Source: Kitasatospora sp. GP82
Lineage (GTDB): Bacteria > Actinomycetota > Actinomycetes > Streptomycetales > Streptomycetaceae
NCBI RefSeq assembly: GCF_029892105.1
Contig: NZ_JARZAJ010000005.1
Location: forward strand, 1 to 64,000
Length of the DNA stretch: 64,000 bases
Direction of reading: 5' to 3'
Shown in pieces: positions 33,097 to 42,756 of this stretch. Numbering within the stretch: the first letter of the stretch is position 1; each line of letters starts with the position of its first letter. A model generated the notes under the pieces. That model did not search any database, had not been told where the DNA came from, and saw nothing but the letters and a program-made list of their open reading frames with translations. A program made the position numbers and the translations under genes.

Positions 33097-33921
33097 TTAC
33101 CTGCCGCCGCCCGCCAGTTCGCGGGAGCGGTCGCGGGCCGCCTCCAGCGCGCCGAGCAGCGCGGCCCGGACCCCGTGGTTCTCCAGTTCGCGGATGGCGG
33201 CGATGGTCGTCCCCGCCGGGGAGGTGACCGCCTCGCGCAGCTTGACCGGGTGCTCGCCGGAGTCGCGCAGCATCACCGAGGCGCCGATCGCGGACTGGAC
33301 GATCAGATCGTGGGCCACCTGCCGGGGCAGACCGAGCAGGATGCCGGCGTCGGTCATCGCCTCGACCAGGAAGTAGAAGTACGCCGGGCCGGAGCCGGAG
33401 AGCGCGGTGGCCGCGTCCTGCTGGGACTCCGGCAGCCGCAGCGCCTTGCCGACCGAGCGGAAGATCTCCTCCGCCCGCTCCAGATGCACCTCCTCGGCGT
33501 GCGAGCCGCCCGAGATCACGCTCATGCCCTCGTCCACCAGGACGGGCGTGTTGGGCATCACCCGGACCACCGGCGTGCCGGCCGCCAGCCGGGCCTCGAA
33601 CCAGGCGGTCGGGATACCGGCGGCGGCCGAGATGACCAGGCGGTCGGCGCCGACGTGCGGGGCGAGTTCGTCCAGCAGGGTGCCCATGTCCTGCGGCTTC
33701 ACGGCCAGGATCAGGGTGTCCGCGAGCTTGGCGGCCTCGGTGTTGGAGACGGCCGTGACCCCGTACCGGTCGGCGAGTTCCGCCGCACGCTCCGGGCGCC
33801 GGGCGGTGACCAGGACATCGGCCGGGTCCTTGCCCGCACGCAGCAGGCCCGAGAGCAGTGCCTCCCCGATCTTGCCGGTGCCGAGGAAGGCGATCCTCTG
33901 TCCGTGTGCGCTGCTGCTCAT
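33097..33921 (-). CDS. proC: Pyrroline-5-carboxylate reductase
   Basis: The 274-residue enzyme reduces pyrroline-5-carboxylate to proline. The Rossmann start is RIAFLGTGKIGEALLSGLL. The family signature lies in ATALSGSGPAYFYFLVEAM, and the C-terminal substrate region includes VTSPAGTTIAAI. AVKPQDM is the conserved K-P block. The ATG at 33921 follows AAGGAGCGGCC. The other proline genes are not in the window. Confidence 0.96.
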   Translation of the reverse strand: MSSSAHGQRIAFLGTGKIGEALLSGLLRAGKDPADVLVTARRPERAAELADRYGVTAVSNTEAAKLADTLILAVKPQDMGTLLDELAPHVGADRLVISAAAGIPTAWFEARLAAGTPVVRVMPNTPVLVDEGMSVISGGSHAEEVHLERAEEIFRSVGKALRLPESQQDAATALSGSGPAYFYFLVEAMTDAGILLGLPRQVAHDLIVQSAIGASVMLRDSGEHPVKLREAVTSPAGTTIAAIRELENHGVRAALLGALEAARDRSRELAGGGR

Positions 33922-34133
33922 GGCCGCTCCTTACGTACGCTGTGCAGCCATCCTTGCACTCCGCTGCCCGGCGGTGGCGCTGCGTCCACCTTGTGGGCGC
34001 GGGCGTGGGCGTGCGCAAGGCCTCGACGGCGGTCCGCCGCGCTGTTTAGGATCGCAAGTGCGGCATCGCGTGTCGGTCACCGGCTGGGTGAGGCATGGAG
34101 GTGGCCGCGAAATGCCTTACGGAGGCATTCGAA

Positions 34134-34529
34134 ATGTCAGTCGAGTTGAATCACACCATCGTCCACTCCCGGGACAACCGGGACTCCGCCAAGTTCCTGG
34201 CGGACATCCTGGGCCTTGAAGTCGGGGACGAGTGGGGCCCGTTCATACCGGTGGCCACCGCCAACGGCGTCACCCTGGACTTCGCCACCGCCCCCGCCGA
34301 GTCGATCACCCCGCAGCACTACGCCTTCCTGATCTCCGATGAGGAGTTCGACGCGGCGTTCGAGCGCATCCGGCAGGCCGGAATCACCTACTACGCCGAT
34401 CCGCACCTGAAGCAGCCTGGCGAGATCAACCACCACCACGGCGGTCGCGGGCTGTACTTCATGGACCCGGCCGGTCACGGCATGGAGATCCTCACCCACC
34501 CGTACGACACCAGCCGGCCCGCCGGCTGA
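34134..34529 (+). CDS. VOC-family (glyoxalase/bleomycin-resistance fold) protein
   Basis: The 131-residue product has one vicinal-oxygen-chelate domain. It starts SVELNHTIVHSRDNRDSAKF, contains FLADILGLEVGDEWGPF, and ends with RGLYFMDPAGHGMEILTHPY. The His in LNHTIV and the Glu in MEILTHPY are at the usual metal positions. Such proteins may be lyases, dioxygenases or binding proteins, and the reaction is unknown. The ATG at 34134 is preferred to one at 34095 because GGAGG lies just before it. Confidence 0.88.
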   Translation: MSVELNHTIVHSRDNRDSAKFLADILGLEVGDEWGPFIPVATANGVTLDFATAPAESITPQHYAFLISDEEFDAAFERIRQAGITYYADPHLKQPGEINHHHGGRGLYFMDPAGHGMEILTHPYDTSRPAG

Positions 34530-34641
34530 GCCTGCCCCGCGGCCCGGCCCCCGCCGTACGAGCTGCGCCCCGGACCCCTTACGGGGAAACTCAGGGTCCG
34601 CCGCTCTGGCTTCCGGGGACTGCGCGGAGCACCGTGGAGGC

Positions 34642-35091
34642 ATGGGACACGGAGATTTGTCGCGAAGTGAGACCCGGCAGCTCGCCGTCGCATCGGCGAC
34701 GCTCGGGCCCTGGCGGACCGCTACGGCCGTCGGCGTGGTGATCGGCGGTGCCGCGGTCGGGGTGGACCTCGTCACCGGCCACTGGTCCATGGACATCCTG
34801 GCCGGGCCCCTCGGCCTGGCACTGTTCTTCTTCTTCCTGATCGGTACCGTCGGCGGCCGGCTGCGGCACGACACCGGCGACCGGCGGCTGCGCCGCTGGG
34901 TGGACGAGCATCCGTGGCGGTCCGCACTGCCCGCGGCGGGCGCCTATCTGGTGCTGAACACGCTGGTGCTGACCCTGTTGGGCAGTTGGGGACTGTTCGG
35001 CGCGTTCTTCACCTCGCTGCTGCCGGCGGGCATCCTGCTGGTGGTCGCCGGGGTGGTCGGCTCGGTGAAGAGCGCCAGGCGCAGCGGCTGA
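34642..35091 (+). CDS. Small integral membrane protein of unknown function
   Basis: I do not recognise a named family. The 149-residue protein has four predicted membrane segments, around residues 27-45, 50-70, 95-115 and 118-140, for example MDILAGPLGLALFFFFLIGT. Between the second and third segments lies a basic, hydrophilic loop. The ATG at 34642 is preceded by GTGGAGGC. No operon partner is clear. Confidence 0.75.
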   Translation: MGHGDLSRSETRQLAVASATLGPWRTATAVGVVIGGAAVGVDLVTGHWSMDILAGPLGLALFFFFLIGTVGGRLRHDTGDRRLRRWVDEHPWRSALPAAGAYLVLNTLVLTLLGSWGLFGAFFTSLLPAGILLVVAGVVGSVKSARRSG

Positions 35092-35193
35092 CCCGGCAGG
35101 AGCAGCGCGGGATGCGCCCGGGGCGGTCACGGTTCCTCCGTAACCGACCGCCCCACTGGCATGTTTGCCGTCCTGGCTCGACATACTGACCGG

Positions 35194-35652
35194 GTGCCGA
35201 CAGTCGATGACCCACACCCGCACCCCGAGGACGAGCCGCCGCGCGGCGACCCGTTCGAGAACCTGGTCCTGGACGAGGAGTTCGTCCGATCCGCGACCGT
35301 GAAGGAGCAGTCCGGCCGGGCCCGCATGCTCGCCGCCAAGTGGCTGCGCGAGCCCCCCGAGCCGCCCTGGCCCCAGGCTCCGGCACAGCGTCCGCAGGGT
35401 CGGCGCGGCCGTCTGCGCGGGCTGCGGGCCCGGATCGGCACACGCTGGCAGACCTGGCTGATCGTCGTGGTCGTCATCGCTCTGGTGCTGCTCAGTCTCC
35501 AGCTCGCGACCGGCAGCAAGCCGGCCCCGCCGGCCCCGGTGATCCAGCCGACCCGGACCGTCACGCCGGACGGCCCGGCCGAGCCCCTGCCCCCGTCGCA
35601 GCAACCGGACAGCCCGGTCGCCCGACCGGTCCTCTGGAACGCCCGGGGCTAG
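35194..35652 (+). CDS. Single-pass membrane protein of unknown function
   Basis: The product of about 152 residues has an acidic, proline-rich N-terminus with the conserved segment DPFENLVLDEEFVRSATVKE. One membrane segment follows at about 87-105 (WLIVVVVIALVLLSLQLATG), then a short Pro/Thr-rich exterior tail. The same N-terminal block is present in a widespread Streptomyces family of unknown role. The GTG start at 35194 is chosen because it places the conserved block near the start. An ATG 33 bases upstream is also in frame and neither has a strong ribosome binding site. Confidence 0.72.
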   Translation: MPTVDDPHPHPEDEPPRGDPFENLVLDEEFVRSATVKEQSGRARMLAAKWLREPPEPPWPQAPAQRPQGRRGRLRGLRARIGTRWQTWLIVVVVIALVLLSLQLATGSKPAPPAPVIQPTRTVTPDGPAEPLPPSQQPDSPVARPVLWNARG

Positions 35653-35709
35653 GCGGCCTCTGGGTACGTGGTCAGCCGTGCACTGCATTGCCTTGAACTG
35701 TTCGCGTAA

Positions 35710-35754
35710 CCATGCACTGTCCGGGAGCGCGGGGCTCTGCCGGACAGTGCATGG
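35710..35754. terminator. Perfect CATGCACTGTCCGG hairpin (dispersed repeat copy 3)
   Basis: CCATGCACTGTCCGG at 35710-35724 and its exact complement at 35740-35754 form a 15-base-pair stem. The loop carries the AGCGCGGGGCTCTG part of the other dispersed repeat. It lies between convergent genes and should terminate both. Confidence 0.8.
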
Positions 35755-35784
35755 CCGGTCGCGCACACCGCGGGGAACAGGTGG

Positions 35785-36321
35785 TCAGCCCTTGCGCTTG
35801 GCGGACTTGCCGGGCCTGGTGCTGCCGCCCGGCCGCCGGCTGCGGTCGGCCTTGCGGCGCTCGTACTGCATCCGTGCCTGGTCGTACACCGCCCGCTTGA
35901 GGCCCTCGCCGGGGGCCTCGACCAGGCTGCGGAGGAAGTACGCGACCAGCGCGCCGACGGCGCCGATCAGCCAGACCGCGCCGAGCGACTTGTCCTCGGC
36001 CATCCAGCCGGTCAGGGATTCGCGGCCCTGAGTGAGCAGCCGCCAGTTGCGCAGCGCGGCGAGGCAGGAGCAGACGGCGATGGCGGCGATCAGCAGCCCG
36101 TAGACGAAGCCGCCGGACTCCGAGATCTTCACGCCCGCGACGGCGAACCGCAGCAGCAGCGCCCCGGCGGCGGCGCAGACCAGCGCGCCGACCGGAACGA
36201 GCACCCGGCGCACCCGGTAGTCGCCGCCCCGCTCCACCCAGCTGGTGCCGAACCAGCGGATGGCCTCCGGTGCGGGGCCTTGGGACGGGGGTGTGCTGGG
36301 GGTGGTGCGCTGCTCGGTCAC
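35785..36321 (-). CDS. Membrane protein with three predicted segments, unknown function
   Basis: The 178-residue product has three hydrophobic segments (LVPVGALVCAAAGALLLRFA, FVYGLLIAAIAVCSCLAAL, and LGAVWLIGAVGALVAYFL). A strongly basic C-terminal tail follows, rich in Arg and Lys (YERRKADRSRRPGG). The N-terminus is short and hydrophilic. I know no function. The GTG at 36321 lacks a strong ribosome binding site. It lies downstream of ilvD on the same strand, beyond a terminator. Confidence 0.75.
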   Translation of the reverse strand: MTEQRTTPSTPPSQGPAPEAIRWFGTSWVERGGDYRVRRVLVPVGALVCAAAGALLLRFAVAGVKISESGGFVYGLLIAAIAVCSCLAALRNWRLLTQGRESLTGWMAEDKSLGAVWLIGAVGALVAYFLRSLVEAPGEGLKRAVYDQARMQYERRKADRSRRPGGSTRPGKSAKRKG

Positions 36322-36357
36322 GGGTCCGATTATGACCCGACGAGCCGCCGGAACGAC

Positions 36358-36393
36358 GAAGGGAACCGTCCCGTTCCCGGAGCGGTTCCCTTC
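36358..36393 (-). terminator. Terminator after ilvD
   Basis: GAAGGGAACCG at 36358-36368 pairs with CGGTTCCCTTC at 36383-36393. It starts 15 bases beyond the ilvD stop. Confidence 0.82.
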
Positions 36394-36407
36394 GGGGAGG
36401 AGCCGTG

Positions 36408-38252
36408 TCAGCCGAGCTTGCTCACGTCGCGGACGGCACCCTTGTCGGCCGAGGTGGCCATCGCCGCGTACGCGCGCAGCGCCTGGCTCACGTGGCGCTG
36501 ACGGTCCTTGGGCCGGTAGCCGCCCTCGGACTCCAGCTTGAGGCGCCGCTCGTGCAGCTCCTCGAACGAGAGCTCCAGGTTGATCTTCCGGCCGGGGATG
36601 TCGATCGAGATGATGTCGCCGTCCTCGATCAGCGCGATGGCTCCGCCGGAGGCCGCCTCGGGCGAGACATGGCCGATGGACAGGCCGGAGGTGCCGCCGG
36701 AGAACCGGCCGTCGGTGATCAGCGCGCAGGCCTTGCCGAGGCCTCGGCCCTTGAGGAAGGAGGTCGGGTAGAGCATCTCCTGCATACCGGGGCCGCCCTT
36801 GGGGCCCTCGTAGCGGATGACGACGACGTCGCCCTCCTTGACCCGCTTGGCCAGGATCGCCTCGACCGCGTCGTCCTGGGACTCCACGACCACGGCCGGG
36901 CCGCTGAAGGTCCAGATGGACTCGTCCACGCCCGCGGTCTTGACCACGCAGCCGTCCTCGGCGATGTTGCCGTACAGCACGGCCAGGCCGCCCTCGACGG
37001 AGTACGCGTGCTCGATGTCGCGGATGCAGCCGCGGGCCGCGTCGGTGTCCAGCGACTCCCAGCGCTCGGACTGCGAGAACGCCTCGGCGGAGCGGACGCA
37101 GCCGGGGGCGGCGTGCCACAGCTCGACGGCCTCGGCGGAGGGCGAACCGCCGCGCACGTCCCAGGTCTTGAGCCACTCGGCGAGCGAGTCGGAGTGGACG
37201 GTGTGGACGTCCTCGTTGAGCAGCCCGGCGCGGTAGAGCTCGCCGAGGATGGCGGGGACGCCGCCGGCCCGGTGGACGTCCTCCATGTAGTAGCTGCCGT
37301 TGGGGGCGACCTTCGACAGGCAGGGGACGCGACGCGAGACGGCGTCGATGTCGCGCATGTCGAAGTCGACCTCGGCCTCCTGGGCGGCGGCCAGCAGGTG
37401 GAGGATGGTGTTGGTGGAGCCGCCCATGGCGATGTCGAGGGCCATGGCGTTCTCGAAGGCGGCCCGGGTGGCGATGTTGCGCGGCAGGACGGAGGCGTCG
37501 TCCTGGTGGTAGTGACGCCCGGCCAGCTCCACCACGTTGTGCCCGGCGCGCTCGTAGAGGGCCTTGCGGGCGGTGTGGGTGGCCAGCACCGAGCCGTTGC
37601 CGGGCAGCGACAGGCCGATCGCCTCGGTGAGGCAGTTCATCGAGTTGGCGGTGAACATGCCCGAGCAGGAGCCGCAGGTCGGGCAGGCGTTCTCCTCGAT
37701 GATCGCGATGTCCTCGTCGGAGACGTTCTCGTTGACGGCCTGCGAGATCGCGTCCACCAGGTCGAGCTTGCGGACGGTGCCGTCCACCAGGGTGGCCTTG
37801 CCGGCCTCCATCGGGCCGCCGGAGACGAAGACGGTCGGGATGTTGAGGCGCAGTGCGGCCATCAGCATGCCGGGGGTGATCTTGTCGCAGTTGGAGATGC
37901 AGATCAGCGCGTCCGCACAGTGGGCGTTGACCATGTACTCGACCGAGTCGGCGATCAGGTCGCGGGAGGGCAGCGAGTAGAGCATGCCGGCGTGGCCCAT
38001 GGCGATGCCGTCGTCCACCGCGATGGTGTTGAACTCGCGCGGGATGCCGCCCGCCTCCTTGATCGCCTCGGAGACGATCCGGCCGACCGGCTGGAGGTGG
38101 GTGTGCCCCGGCACGAACTCGGTGAAGGAGTTGGCCACCGCGATGATCGGCTTGCCGAAGTCCTCGCGGGCTACGCCTGCCGCCCGAAGGAGCGCCCGGG
38201 CGCCTGCCATGTTGCGACCGTGGGTGACCGTACGGGACTTCAGCTCGGGCAT
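36408..38252 (-). CDS. ilvD: Dihydroxy-acid dehydratase
   Basis: The 614-residue enzyme dehydrates 2,3-dihydroxy-isovalerate and -methylvalerate in branched-chain amino-acid synthesis. It shows the iron-sulphur cysteines in [15 protein letters not shown] and [19 protein letters not shown], with [11 protein letters not shown] between them. [11 protein letters not shown] and [15 protein letters not shown] are the other conserved blocks. The length is typical of the type with a [4Fe-4S] or [2Fe-2S] cluster. The ATG at 38252 follows GAAGGAGTGGAGCGA. It is monocistronic here. Confidence 0.98.
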   Translation of the reverse strand: MPELKSRTVTHGRNMAGARALLRAAGVAREDFGKPIIAVANSFTEFVPGHTHLQPVGRIVSEAIKEAGGIPREFNTIAVDDGIAMGHAGMLYSLPSRDLIADSVEYMVNAHCADALICISNCDKITPGMLMAALRLNIPTVFVSGGPMEAGKATLVDGTVRKLDLVDAISQAVNENVSDEDIAIIEENACPTCGSCSGMFTANSMNCLTEAIGLSLPGNGSVLATHTARKALYERAGHNVVELAGRHYHQDDASVLPRNIATRAAFENAMALDIAMGGSTNTILHLLAAAQEAEVDFDMRDIDAVSRRVPCLSKVAPNGSYYMEDVHRAGGVPAILGELYRAGLLNEDVHTVHSDSLAEWLKTWDVRGGSPSAEAVELWHAAPGCVRSAEAFSQSERWESLDTDAARGCIRDIEHAYSVEGGLAVLYGNIAEDGCVVKTAGVDESIWTFSGPAVVVESQDDAVEAILAKRVKEGDVVVIRYEGPKGGPGMQEMLYPTSFLKGRGLGKACALITDGRFSGGTSGLSIGHVSPEAASGGAIALIEDGDIISIDIPGRKINLELSFEELHERRLKLESEGGYRPKDRQRHVSQALRAYAAMATSADKGAVRDVSKLG

Positions 38253-38413
38253 TCGCTCCACTCCTTCGGAGACTGCGCGCGGCCGCCTGTGTTGGCTGGA
38301 GGGTGCAGGGCCGCTGTGGCTACCGAGCGTACGCCGTTGATCCACGGCCCGGGCAGCTCGTCCGGGATGCGGTCAGGTGTCGGAGCCCCGGACGGCCGCC
38401 CGCTCCTGCCCGG

Positions 38414-39184
38414 TCACCGTCGTTCCGGGGTCACTGCCACCGTGACGTCGAGCAGGTACGGCTCGGTGACCACGCCGTCCGGGAACTCGGCCAGCAGCGC
38501 GGCGCGTTCGGCGGCCAGCGCCGGTTCCTGCTGCTCGGCGGGCAGCACGGCGAAGTAGGACTTGGACCGCAGGTCGGCGATCACCGTGTCGAGGTCGATC
38601 CGGCGCTCCCAGCGCAGGCGGGCGGTGCTCAGCCGCAGGTCGTAGTCGTCCAGCGGGCGGGTGACCTGGATCATCGTGCCGTAGTAGTGGTACGAGGGCA
38701 GGGTGGCGGAGAGCCGGGCCTCCTGGGCCTGCACCCAGGGGGTCGCGCGGTCCTTCAGGTTCCACCACATGACGAGTGCGCCACCGGGGCGCAGCACCCG
38801 GATCGCCTCGGGGATCGAGCGGTTCGGGTCGGTCCAGTGGAACGCCTGGGCGTAGGTGATCAGATCGGCGGTGCCGTCGTGGCACGGCAGCTCGTCGCCA
38901 CTGGCCCTGACCAGCGGGATCTCCGGGCTCACCGCGTGCAGTCGGGCCGCCATCCCCGGGCTCGGCTCGACCGCCGTGACCCTGGCACCCCGCGCCGCCA
39001 GCAACCGGGTGGCGATACCCGTGCCCGCGCCGACGTCCAGCACGGTGGCGCCCTTCAGCTGCTGCCCGGTGAGCCGTTCGATCTCGTCGAAGAGCGAGTC
39101 CGGGTAGGAGGGCCTGGCCGCGTCGTAGTGCGCGGCGACCGCGCCGAAGGACCGGGCGTGCGCCTGGTGCTGAAGATCCGTCAT
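38414..39184 (-). CDS. Class I SAM-dependent methyltransferase (UbiE/type 11-like)
   Basis: The 256-residue product starts with RSFGAVAAHYDAARPSYPDS, a conserved opening of this subgroup. Motif I is VLDVGAGTGIATRLLAARG, motif II AVEPSPGMAARL, and the post-I motif lies in ADLITYAQAFHWTDPNRSI. The last block is IRVLRPGGALVMWWN. The substrate is probably a small molecule and is not known. The ATG follows AGGGGGAACGGGAC. The upstream gene is on the same strand but 120 bases away. Confidence 0.9.
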   Translation of the reverse strand: MTDLQHQAHARSFGAVAAHYDAARPSYPDSLFDEIERLTGQQLKGATVLDVGAGTGIATRLLAARGARVTAVEPSPGMAARLHAVSPEIPLVRASGDELPCHDGTADLITYAQAFHWTDPNRSIPEAIRVLRPGGALVMWWNLKDRATPWVQAQEARLSATLPSYHYYGTMIQVTRPLDDYDLRLSTARLRWERRIDLDTVIADLRSKSYFAVLPAEQQEPALAAERAALLAEFPDGVVTEPYLLDVTVAVTPERR

Positions 39185-39303
39185 GTCCCGTTCCCCCTGC
39201 CGAACGTCTCGCACGTATGCGGCCAGCGTACGCCGCGGGCTTCGGCGGTCGGCGCCCGGCCGTCCGGCCCAGCGGTCGGCCTGCGCGGTCGGCCCTCGCG
39301 GCC

Positions 39304-40692
39304 TCAGCGGACGCGGGCCGGGGTGGCCAGGTGCAGGCGGGTGAAGGCGAGCGCCTCGGCGAGGTCGGCCTCCCGTTCGGCGGGCGAGGTGGCGCGACGG
39401 GTGTTGACCTCCAGCACCACATGGCCGTCGAAGCCGGTACGGGCCAGGCGCTCCAGCAGCTCGGCGCAGGGCTGCTTGCCGCGGCCGGGGATGAGGTGCT
39501 CGTCCTTGCCGGACCCGGAACCGTCGGCAAGGTGCACATGGGCCAGTCGGCTGCCCATCCGGTCGACCATGGCGAAGGCGTCGATCCGCGAGGTGGCGAC
39601 GTGCGACAGGTCGATGGTGAAGTGCCGGTACTCCTCGTCGGTGACGTCCCAGCCGGGCGCGTAAGCGAGCACCTCACGGTCGCGGTAGCGCCATGGGTAC
39701 ATGTTCTCGACGGCGAAGCGGACGTCGGTCTCGCCCGCCATCCGGCCGATGCCCTCGACGAACTCCCGCGCGTACTGGCGTTGCCAGCGGAACGGCGGGT
39801 GGACGACCACGGTGGCCGCGCCCAGCTTCTCGGCGGCGGCGCGGGCGCGGACCAGCTTGGTCCACGGGTCGGTGGTCCACACCCGCTGGGTGATCAGCAG
39901 GCAGGGGGCGTGGACGGCCAGGATCGGCATCCGGTGCTTGTCGGAGAGGCGGCGCAGGGCCTCGATGTCCTGGCTGACGGGGTCGTTCCAGACCATCACC
40001 TCGACACCGTCGTAGCCCAGCTTGGCGGCGAGTTCGAAGGCGGTGGCGGTGGTCGCCGGGTAGACCGAGGCGGTGGAGAGCACGACCTTGGTGTCCGGGA
40101 CGTGCAGCTCGGGGTGCGGCGGAAGCACCAGCCGGTCGGTGGTCCGCAGGAGCGGGGCGGGCTCGGCCGCCTTCCGCCCGGCCCGGGCGGGACGAGCCGC
40201 CTTCGCCGCCTTCGCCGCCTTCGCGGGCGCGGTGGGCGCGGTGGGCGCGGTGGGCGCGGTGGGCGTTCCGGCCTCCGCCGCCTTCACGGACCTCGTCGGC
40301 CTGGCCGGCTTGGCGGCCTTCGCCGATTTCACGGCCTTCACCGCCTGTGCGACCTTCGCACTCTTGGCTGCCTTCGCCGACTTCACGGTCTTGGCCGTTC
40401 GGGAGGCCGCGTCGGCCGCCCGCTCCCCCAGCCTCGACCGCCCGGTGGTCTTCTCCCCGGCCTGGCCCGCCGTCTTCGCGGAGCCCTGTTCGGACGTCTG
40501 CCCCGGTGTGCGCCCGGGTACGGCGCTCGCCCTGGCCCGGCGCGGCCTGCCCGGCCGCGGCTGCCCGGCGTCCTCACCAGCAGCGCGGCCCGCCTGCGTA
40601 CCGTCCTCGTCCGCTGGTTCCGCCACGGGAGACAGCGTAAGCGGCGCGACGGTGGAATGGGACCGTGCTCGGCCCGGTGTGGGCGTGCTCAC
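39304..40692 (-). CDS. Xylose-isomerase-like TIM-barrel protein with Ala/Lys-rich N-terminal tail
   Basis: The C-terminal 260 residues form a sugar-phosphate isomerase/endonuclease-IV-like TIM barrel. [39 protein letters not shown] and [20 protein letters not shown] supply metal-ligand Glu/His/Asp positions, and VLEVNTRRA lies near the end. The first 180 or so residues are a histone-H1-like tail of alternating Ala and Lys ([15 protein letters not shown]) with a short TAP repeat. From memory, related streptomycete proteins start close to the barrel, so the tail looks unusual. The GTG at 40692 is the best start for the long frame. A shorter protein starting within the tail cannot be excluded. 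Confidence 0.8.
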   Translation of the reverse strand: MSTPTPGRARSHSTVAPLTLSPVAEPADEDGTQAGRAAGEDAGQPRPGRPRRARASAVPGRTPGQTSEQGSAKTAGQAGEKTTGRSRLGERAADAASRTAKTVKSAKAAKSAKVAQAVKAVKSAKAAKPARPTRSVKAAEAGTPTAPTAPTAPTAPAKAAKAAKAARPARAGRKAAEPAPLLRTTDRLVLPPHPELHVPDTKVVLSTASVYPATTATAFELAAKLGYDGVEVMVWNDPVSQDIEALRRLSDKHRMPILAVHAPCLLITQRVWTTDPWTKLVRARAAAEKLGAATVVVHPPFRWQRQYAREFVEGIGRMAGETDVRFAVENMYPWRYRDREVLAYAPGWDVTDEEYRHFTIDLSHVATSRIDAFAMVDRMGSRLAHVHLADGSGSGKDEHLIPGRGKQPCAELLERLARTGFDGHVVLEVNTRRATSPAEREADLAEALAFTRLHLATPARVR

Positions 40693-40737
40693 CTCGCAAC
40701 GCTCCACTCCGGGGACGAGCGGCAACTTCGGGCGCAC

Positions 40738-40781
40738 GGGTGAACCTTCAGGGGCGTGGGACGCCCCTGCCGGGTTCACCC
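40738..40781 (-). terminator. Two-tier hairpin at the end of the Ppx/GppA gene
   Basis: An outer stem GGGTGAACC/GGTTCACCC encloses an inner stem CAGGGGCGT/ACGCCCCTG with a three-base loop. The stop codon of the Ppx/GppA gene lies inside the outer arm. The inner stem is built from the dispersed GGGGCG repeat core. Confidence 0.75.
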
Positions 40782-41732
40782 CATCAGGGCGGGGCGACGG
40801 TCGGCGGGGCTGTCCATGGCGTCCAGACGGCGCAGGATGATGCCCTCGCGCAGGGCCCACGGGCAGATGTCGAGTTCGTCCAGCCCGAAGAGATCCATGG
40901 CCGCGTCGGCGACCAGCGCACCGGCCAGCAGCTGGCGCGCCCGCCCGTCGGAGACTCCGGGGATCTGGGCGCGCTGGGCGACGGTCATCCCGGCCAGCCT
41001 GGGCACCCAGGCGGCCAGGCCGGATCTGCTGAGCCGACGCGGCACCCGCAGCCCGGCATCGGTCGGGGCCGCGCCGGTCATCCGGGCCAGCTGCTTGAAG
41101 GTCTTGGAGGTGGCGACCGCGTGGTCCGGAACGCCGAGCCGGGCGAACTCGCCGACCACCTGGGCGATCTCGGCCCGGATCTGGCGCCGCAGCTCCCGTA
41201 CGTCGTCGGGGTCGGCCACCTCGCCGGGAAGCTGAAGGGTCAGCCGTCCGGCGCCGAGCGGGAGGGAGCAGGCGACGTCGGGCTGCTCGTCCAGGCCGCA
41301 GGCGATCTCCAGCGAGCCGCCGCCGATGTCGAGGTTGAGCAGCCGCCCGGAGGACCAGCCGAACCAGCGTCGGACGGCGAGGAAGGTGAGCCGGGCCTCG
41401 TCCTGCCCGGAGAGCACCTGCAGCTCGATACCGGTCTCCTCGGCGACCCGGCGCAGCACGTCCTCACCGTTGGCGGCCTCCCGGACGGCGGAGGTGGCGA
41501 AGGGCAGCATGTCCACCACGCCCTTGTCCTCGGCCACCCTTATCGAGGAGGCGACCATGCCGACCAGCTTGTCCACCCCGGCCGTGGTGATCGCACCGTC
41601 CGCGTCGATCAGCTCGGCAAGCCGGAGCTCGGCCTTGTGCGAGTACGCGGGCAGCGGGGCAGCACCGGGGTGGGCGTCCACCACGAGGAAGTGGACGGTG
41701 TTGGAACCTACGTCGAGCACACCGAGTCGCAT
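40776..41732 (-). CDS. Ppx/GppA family exopolyphosphatase/guanosine pentaphosphatase
   Basis: The 318-residue product has the actin-like ASKHA phosphatase fold: [20 protein letters not shown], then [18 protein letters not shown] and [20 protein letters not shown]. It lacks the C-terminal HD-like domain of long E. coli Ppx, as is common in actinobacteria. These enzymes hydrolyse polyphosphate or convert pppGpp to ppGpp, and sequence alone does not settle which. The ATG at 41732 follows GGAGAGTT. It heads a minus-strand gene pair with the TIM-barrel gene, separated by a terminator. Confidence 0.93.
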   Translation of the reverse strand: MRLGVLDVGSNTVHFLVVDAHPGAAPLPAYSHKAELRLAELIDADGAITTAGVDKLVGMVASSIRVAEDKGVVDMLPFATSAVREAANGEDVLRRVAEETGIELQVLSGQDEARLTFLAVRRWFGWSSGRLLNLDIGGGSLEIACGLDEQPDVACSLPLGAGRLTLQLPGEVADPDDVRELRRQIRAEIAQVVGEFARLGVPDHAVATSKTFKQLARMTGAAPTDAGLRVPRRLSRSGLAAWVPRLAGMTVAQRAQIPGVSDGRARQLLAGALVADAAMDLFGLDELDICPWALREGIILRRLDAMDSPADRRPALMG

Positions 41733-41931
41733 AACTCTCCACGCTACGCGATACCCGCCCTCGACCTGGAGTGTTGTGCCGAGCCGCCGCCCACACCGGG
41801 CAGATCGCCCGCAGCGTGCCCCGATCGCCGGCCGGACCTCCCCGCAGACCGACCCGCCACTCCTGCACACCTGTTGCCCACGGCCACCATCCGGAGGAAC
41901 CTGGTTCCACATCACCCACCGGGAGTGGCAT

Positions 41932-42690
41932 ATGACGATCAGTCACCGCATCATCGGCACCGGCGAGCACAGGGTCATCGTGCTGCACGACTGGTTCGGC
42001 ACCAGCGCGGGCTGGGGCCCGTTCCTGGACCATCTGGACGGCGAGGCGTTCAGCTACGCCTTCCTCGACTACCGGGGCTACGGCCGACGGGCCGATGTAC
42101 CGGGCGACTTCACGCTTGCCGAGATCGCCGGGGACACCCTGGACCTGGCCGACCAACTGGGCTGGGAGAGCTTCTCGTTGGTGGGCCACTCGATGGGCGG
42201 CAAGGCGGTGCAGCGCATCCTGGTGGAGGCCCCTCACCGGGTGCGCAGACTGGTCGGCATCGCGCCCGTACCGGCGTCCGCCTACCCACTGGAGGGCGAG
42301 GCGTACGACCTCTTCCACGGTGCCGCCGACAACCCGGCCAACCGCCGGGCCATCCTCGACCTCGTCACCGGCCACCGGGCACCCGCCGCCTGGCTGGAGC
42401 GGATGACCGCCCAGTCCCTCGCCCTGTCCCACCGCGACGCCTTCGCCGCCTACCTGGACGACTGGACCACCCTCGACTTCGCCGCCAAGGTCACCGGAAT
42501 CCGCCTCCCGGTCAAGGTCTACGTCGGCGAGCACGACCTCGCCCTCACCCCCGAGGTCATGCGCGCCACCTGGCTCACCCACTACCCGGAAGCGACCCTC
42601 GAAGTCCTCCCCAACTCGGGCCACTACCCGATGTACGAGATCCCCCTCGCCTTCGCCACCACCCTGGAGTCCTTCCTCCGCGAACCCTAG
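41932..42690 (+). CDS. Alpha/beta hydrolase
   Basis: The 252-residue product has the alpha/beta-hydrolase fold. The oxyanion segment is [12 protein letters not shown] and the nucleophile elbow GHSMGG provides the serine. An aspartate lies in [12 protein letters not shown], and the histidine is in [16 protein letters not shown]. The family includes haloalkane, ester and lactone hydrolases, and I cannot assign a substrate. The ATG at 41932 is preceded by GGGAG. It is convergent with the toxin-immunity island. Confidence 0.9.
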   Translation: MTISHRIIGTGEHRVIVLHDWFGTSAGWGPFLDHLDGEAFSYAFLDYRGYGRRADVPGDFTLAEIAGDTLDLADQLGWESFSLVGHSMGGKAVQRILVEAPHRVRRLVGIAPVPASAYPLEGEAYDLFHGAADNPANRRAILDLVTGHRAPAAWLERMTAQSLALSHRDAFAAYLDDWTTLDFAAKVTGIRLPVKVYVGEHDLALTPEVMRATWLTHYPEATLEVLPNSGHYPMYEIPLAFATTLESFLREP

Positions 42691-42707
42691 GGGCGCGGGA
42701 AAGCCGT

Positions 42708-42736
42708 CAGGGGCGCGGGGCTGCCCGTTGCCCCTG
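42708..42736. terminator. GGGGCGCGGGG repeat hairpin at convergent gene ends
   Basis: CAGGGGC at 42708-42714 pairs with GCCCCTG at 42730-42736. A further GGGGCGCGGG copy overlaps the hydrolase stop at 42690. It separates the hydrolase from the immunity gene. Confidence 0.65.
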
Positions 42737-42756
42737 AGGTTTCCCCCGGGAGGGGG

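Noticed and set aside
36405..38558. A 717-codon plus-strand frame opposite ilvD
   Set aside because: It is a shadow of a highly conserved enzyme gene and has no own features.
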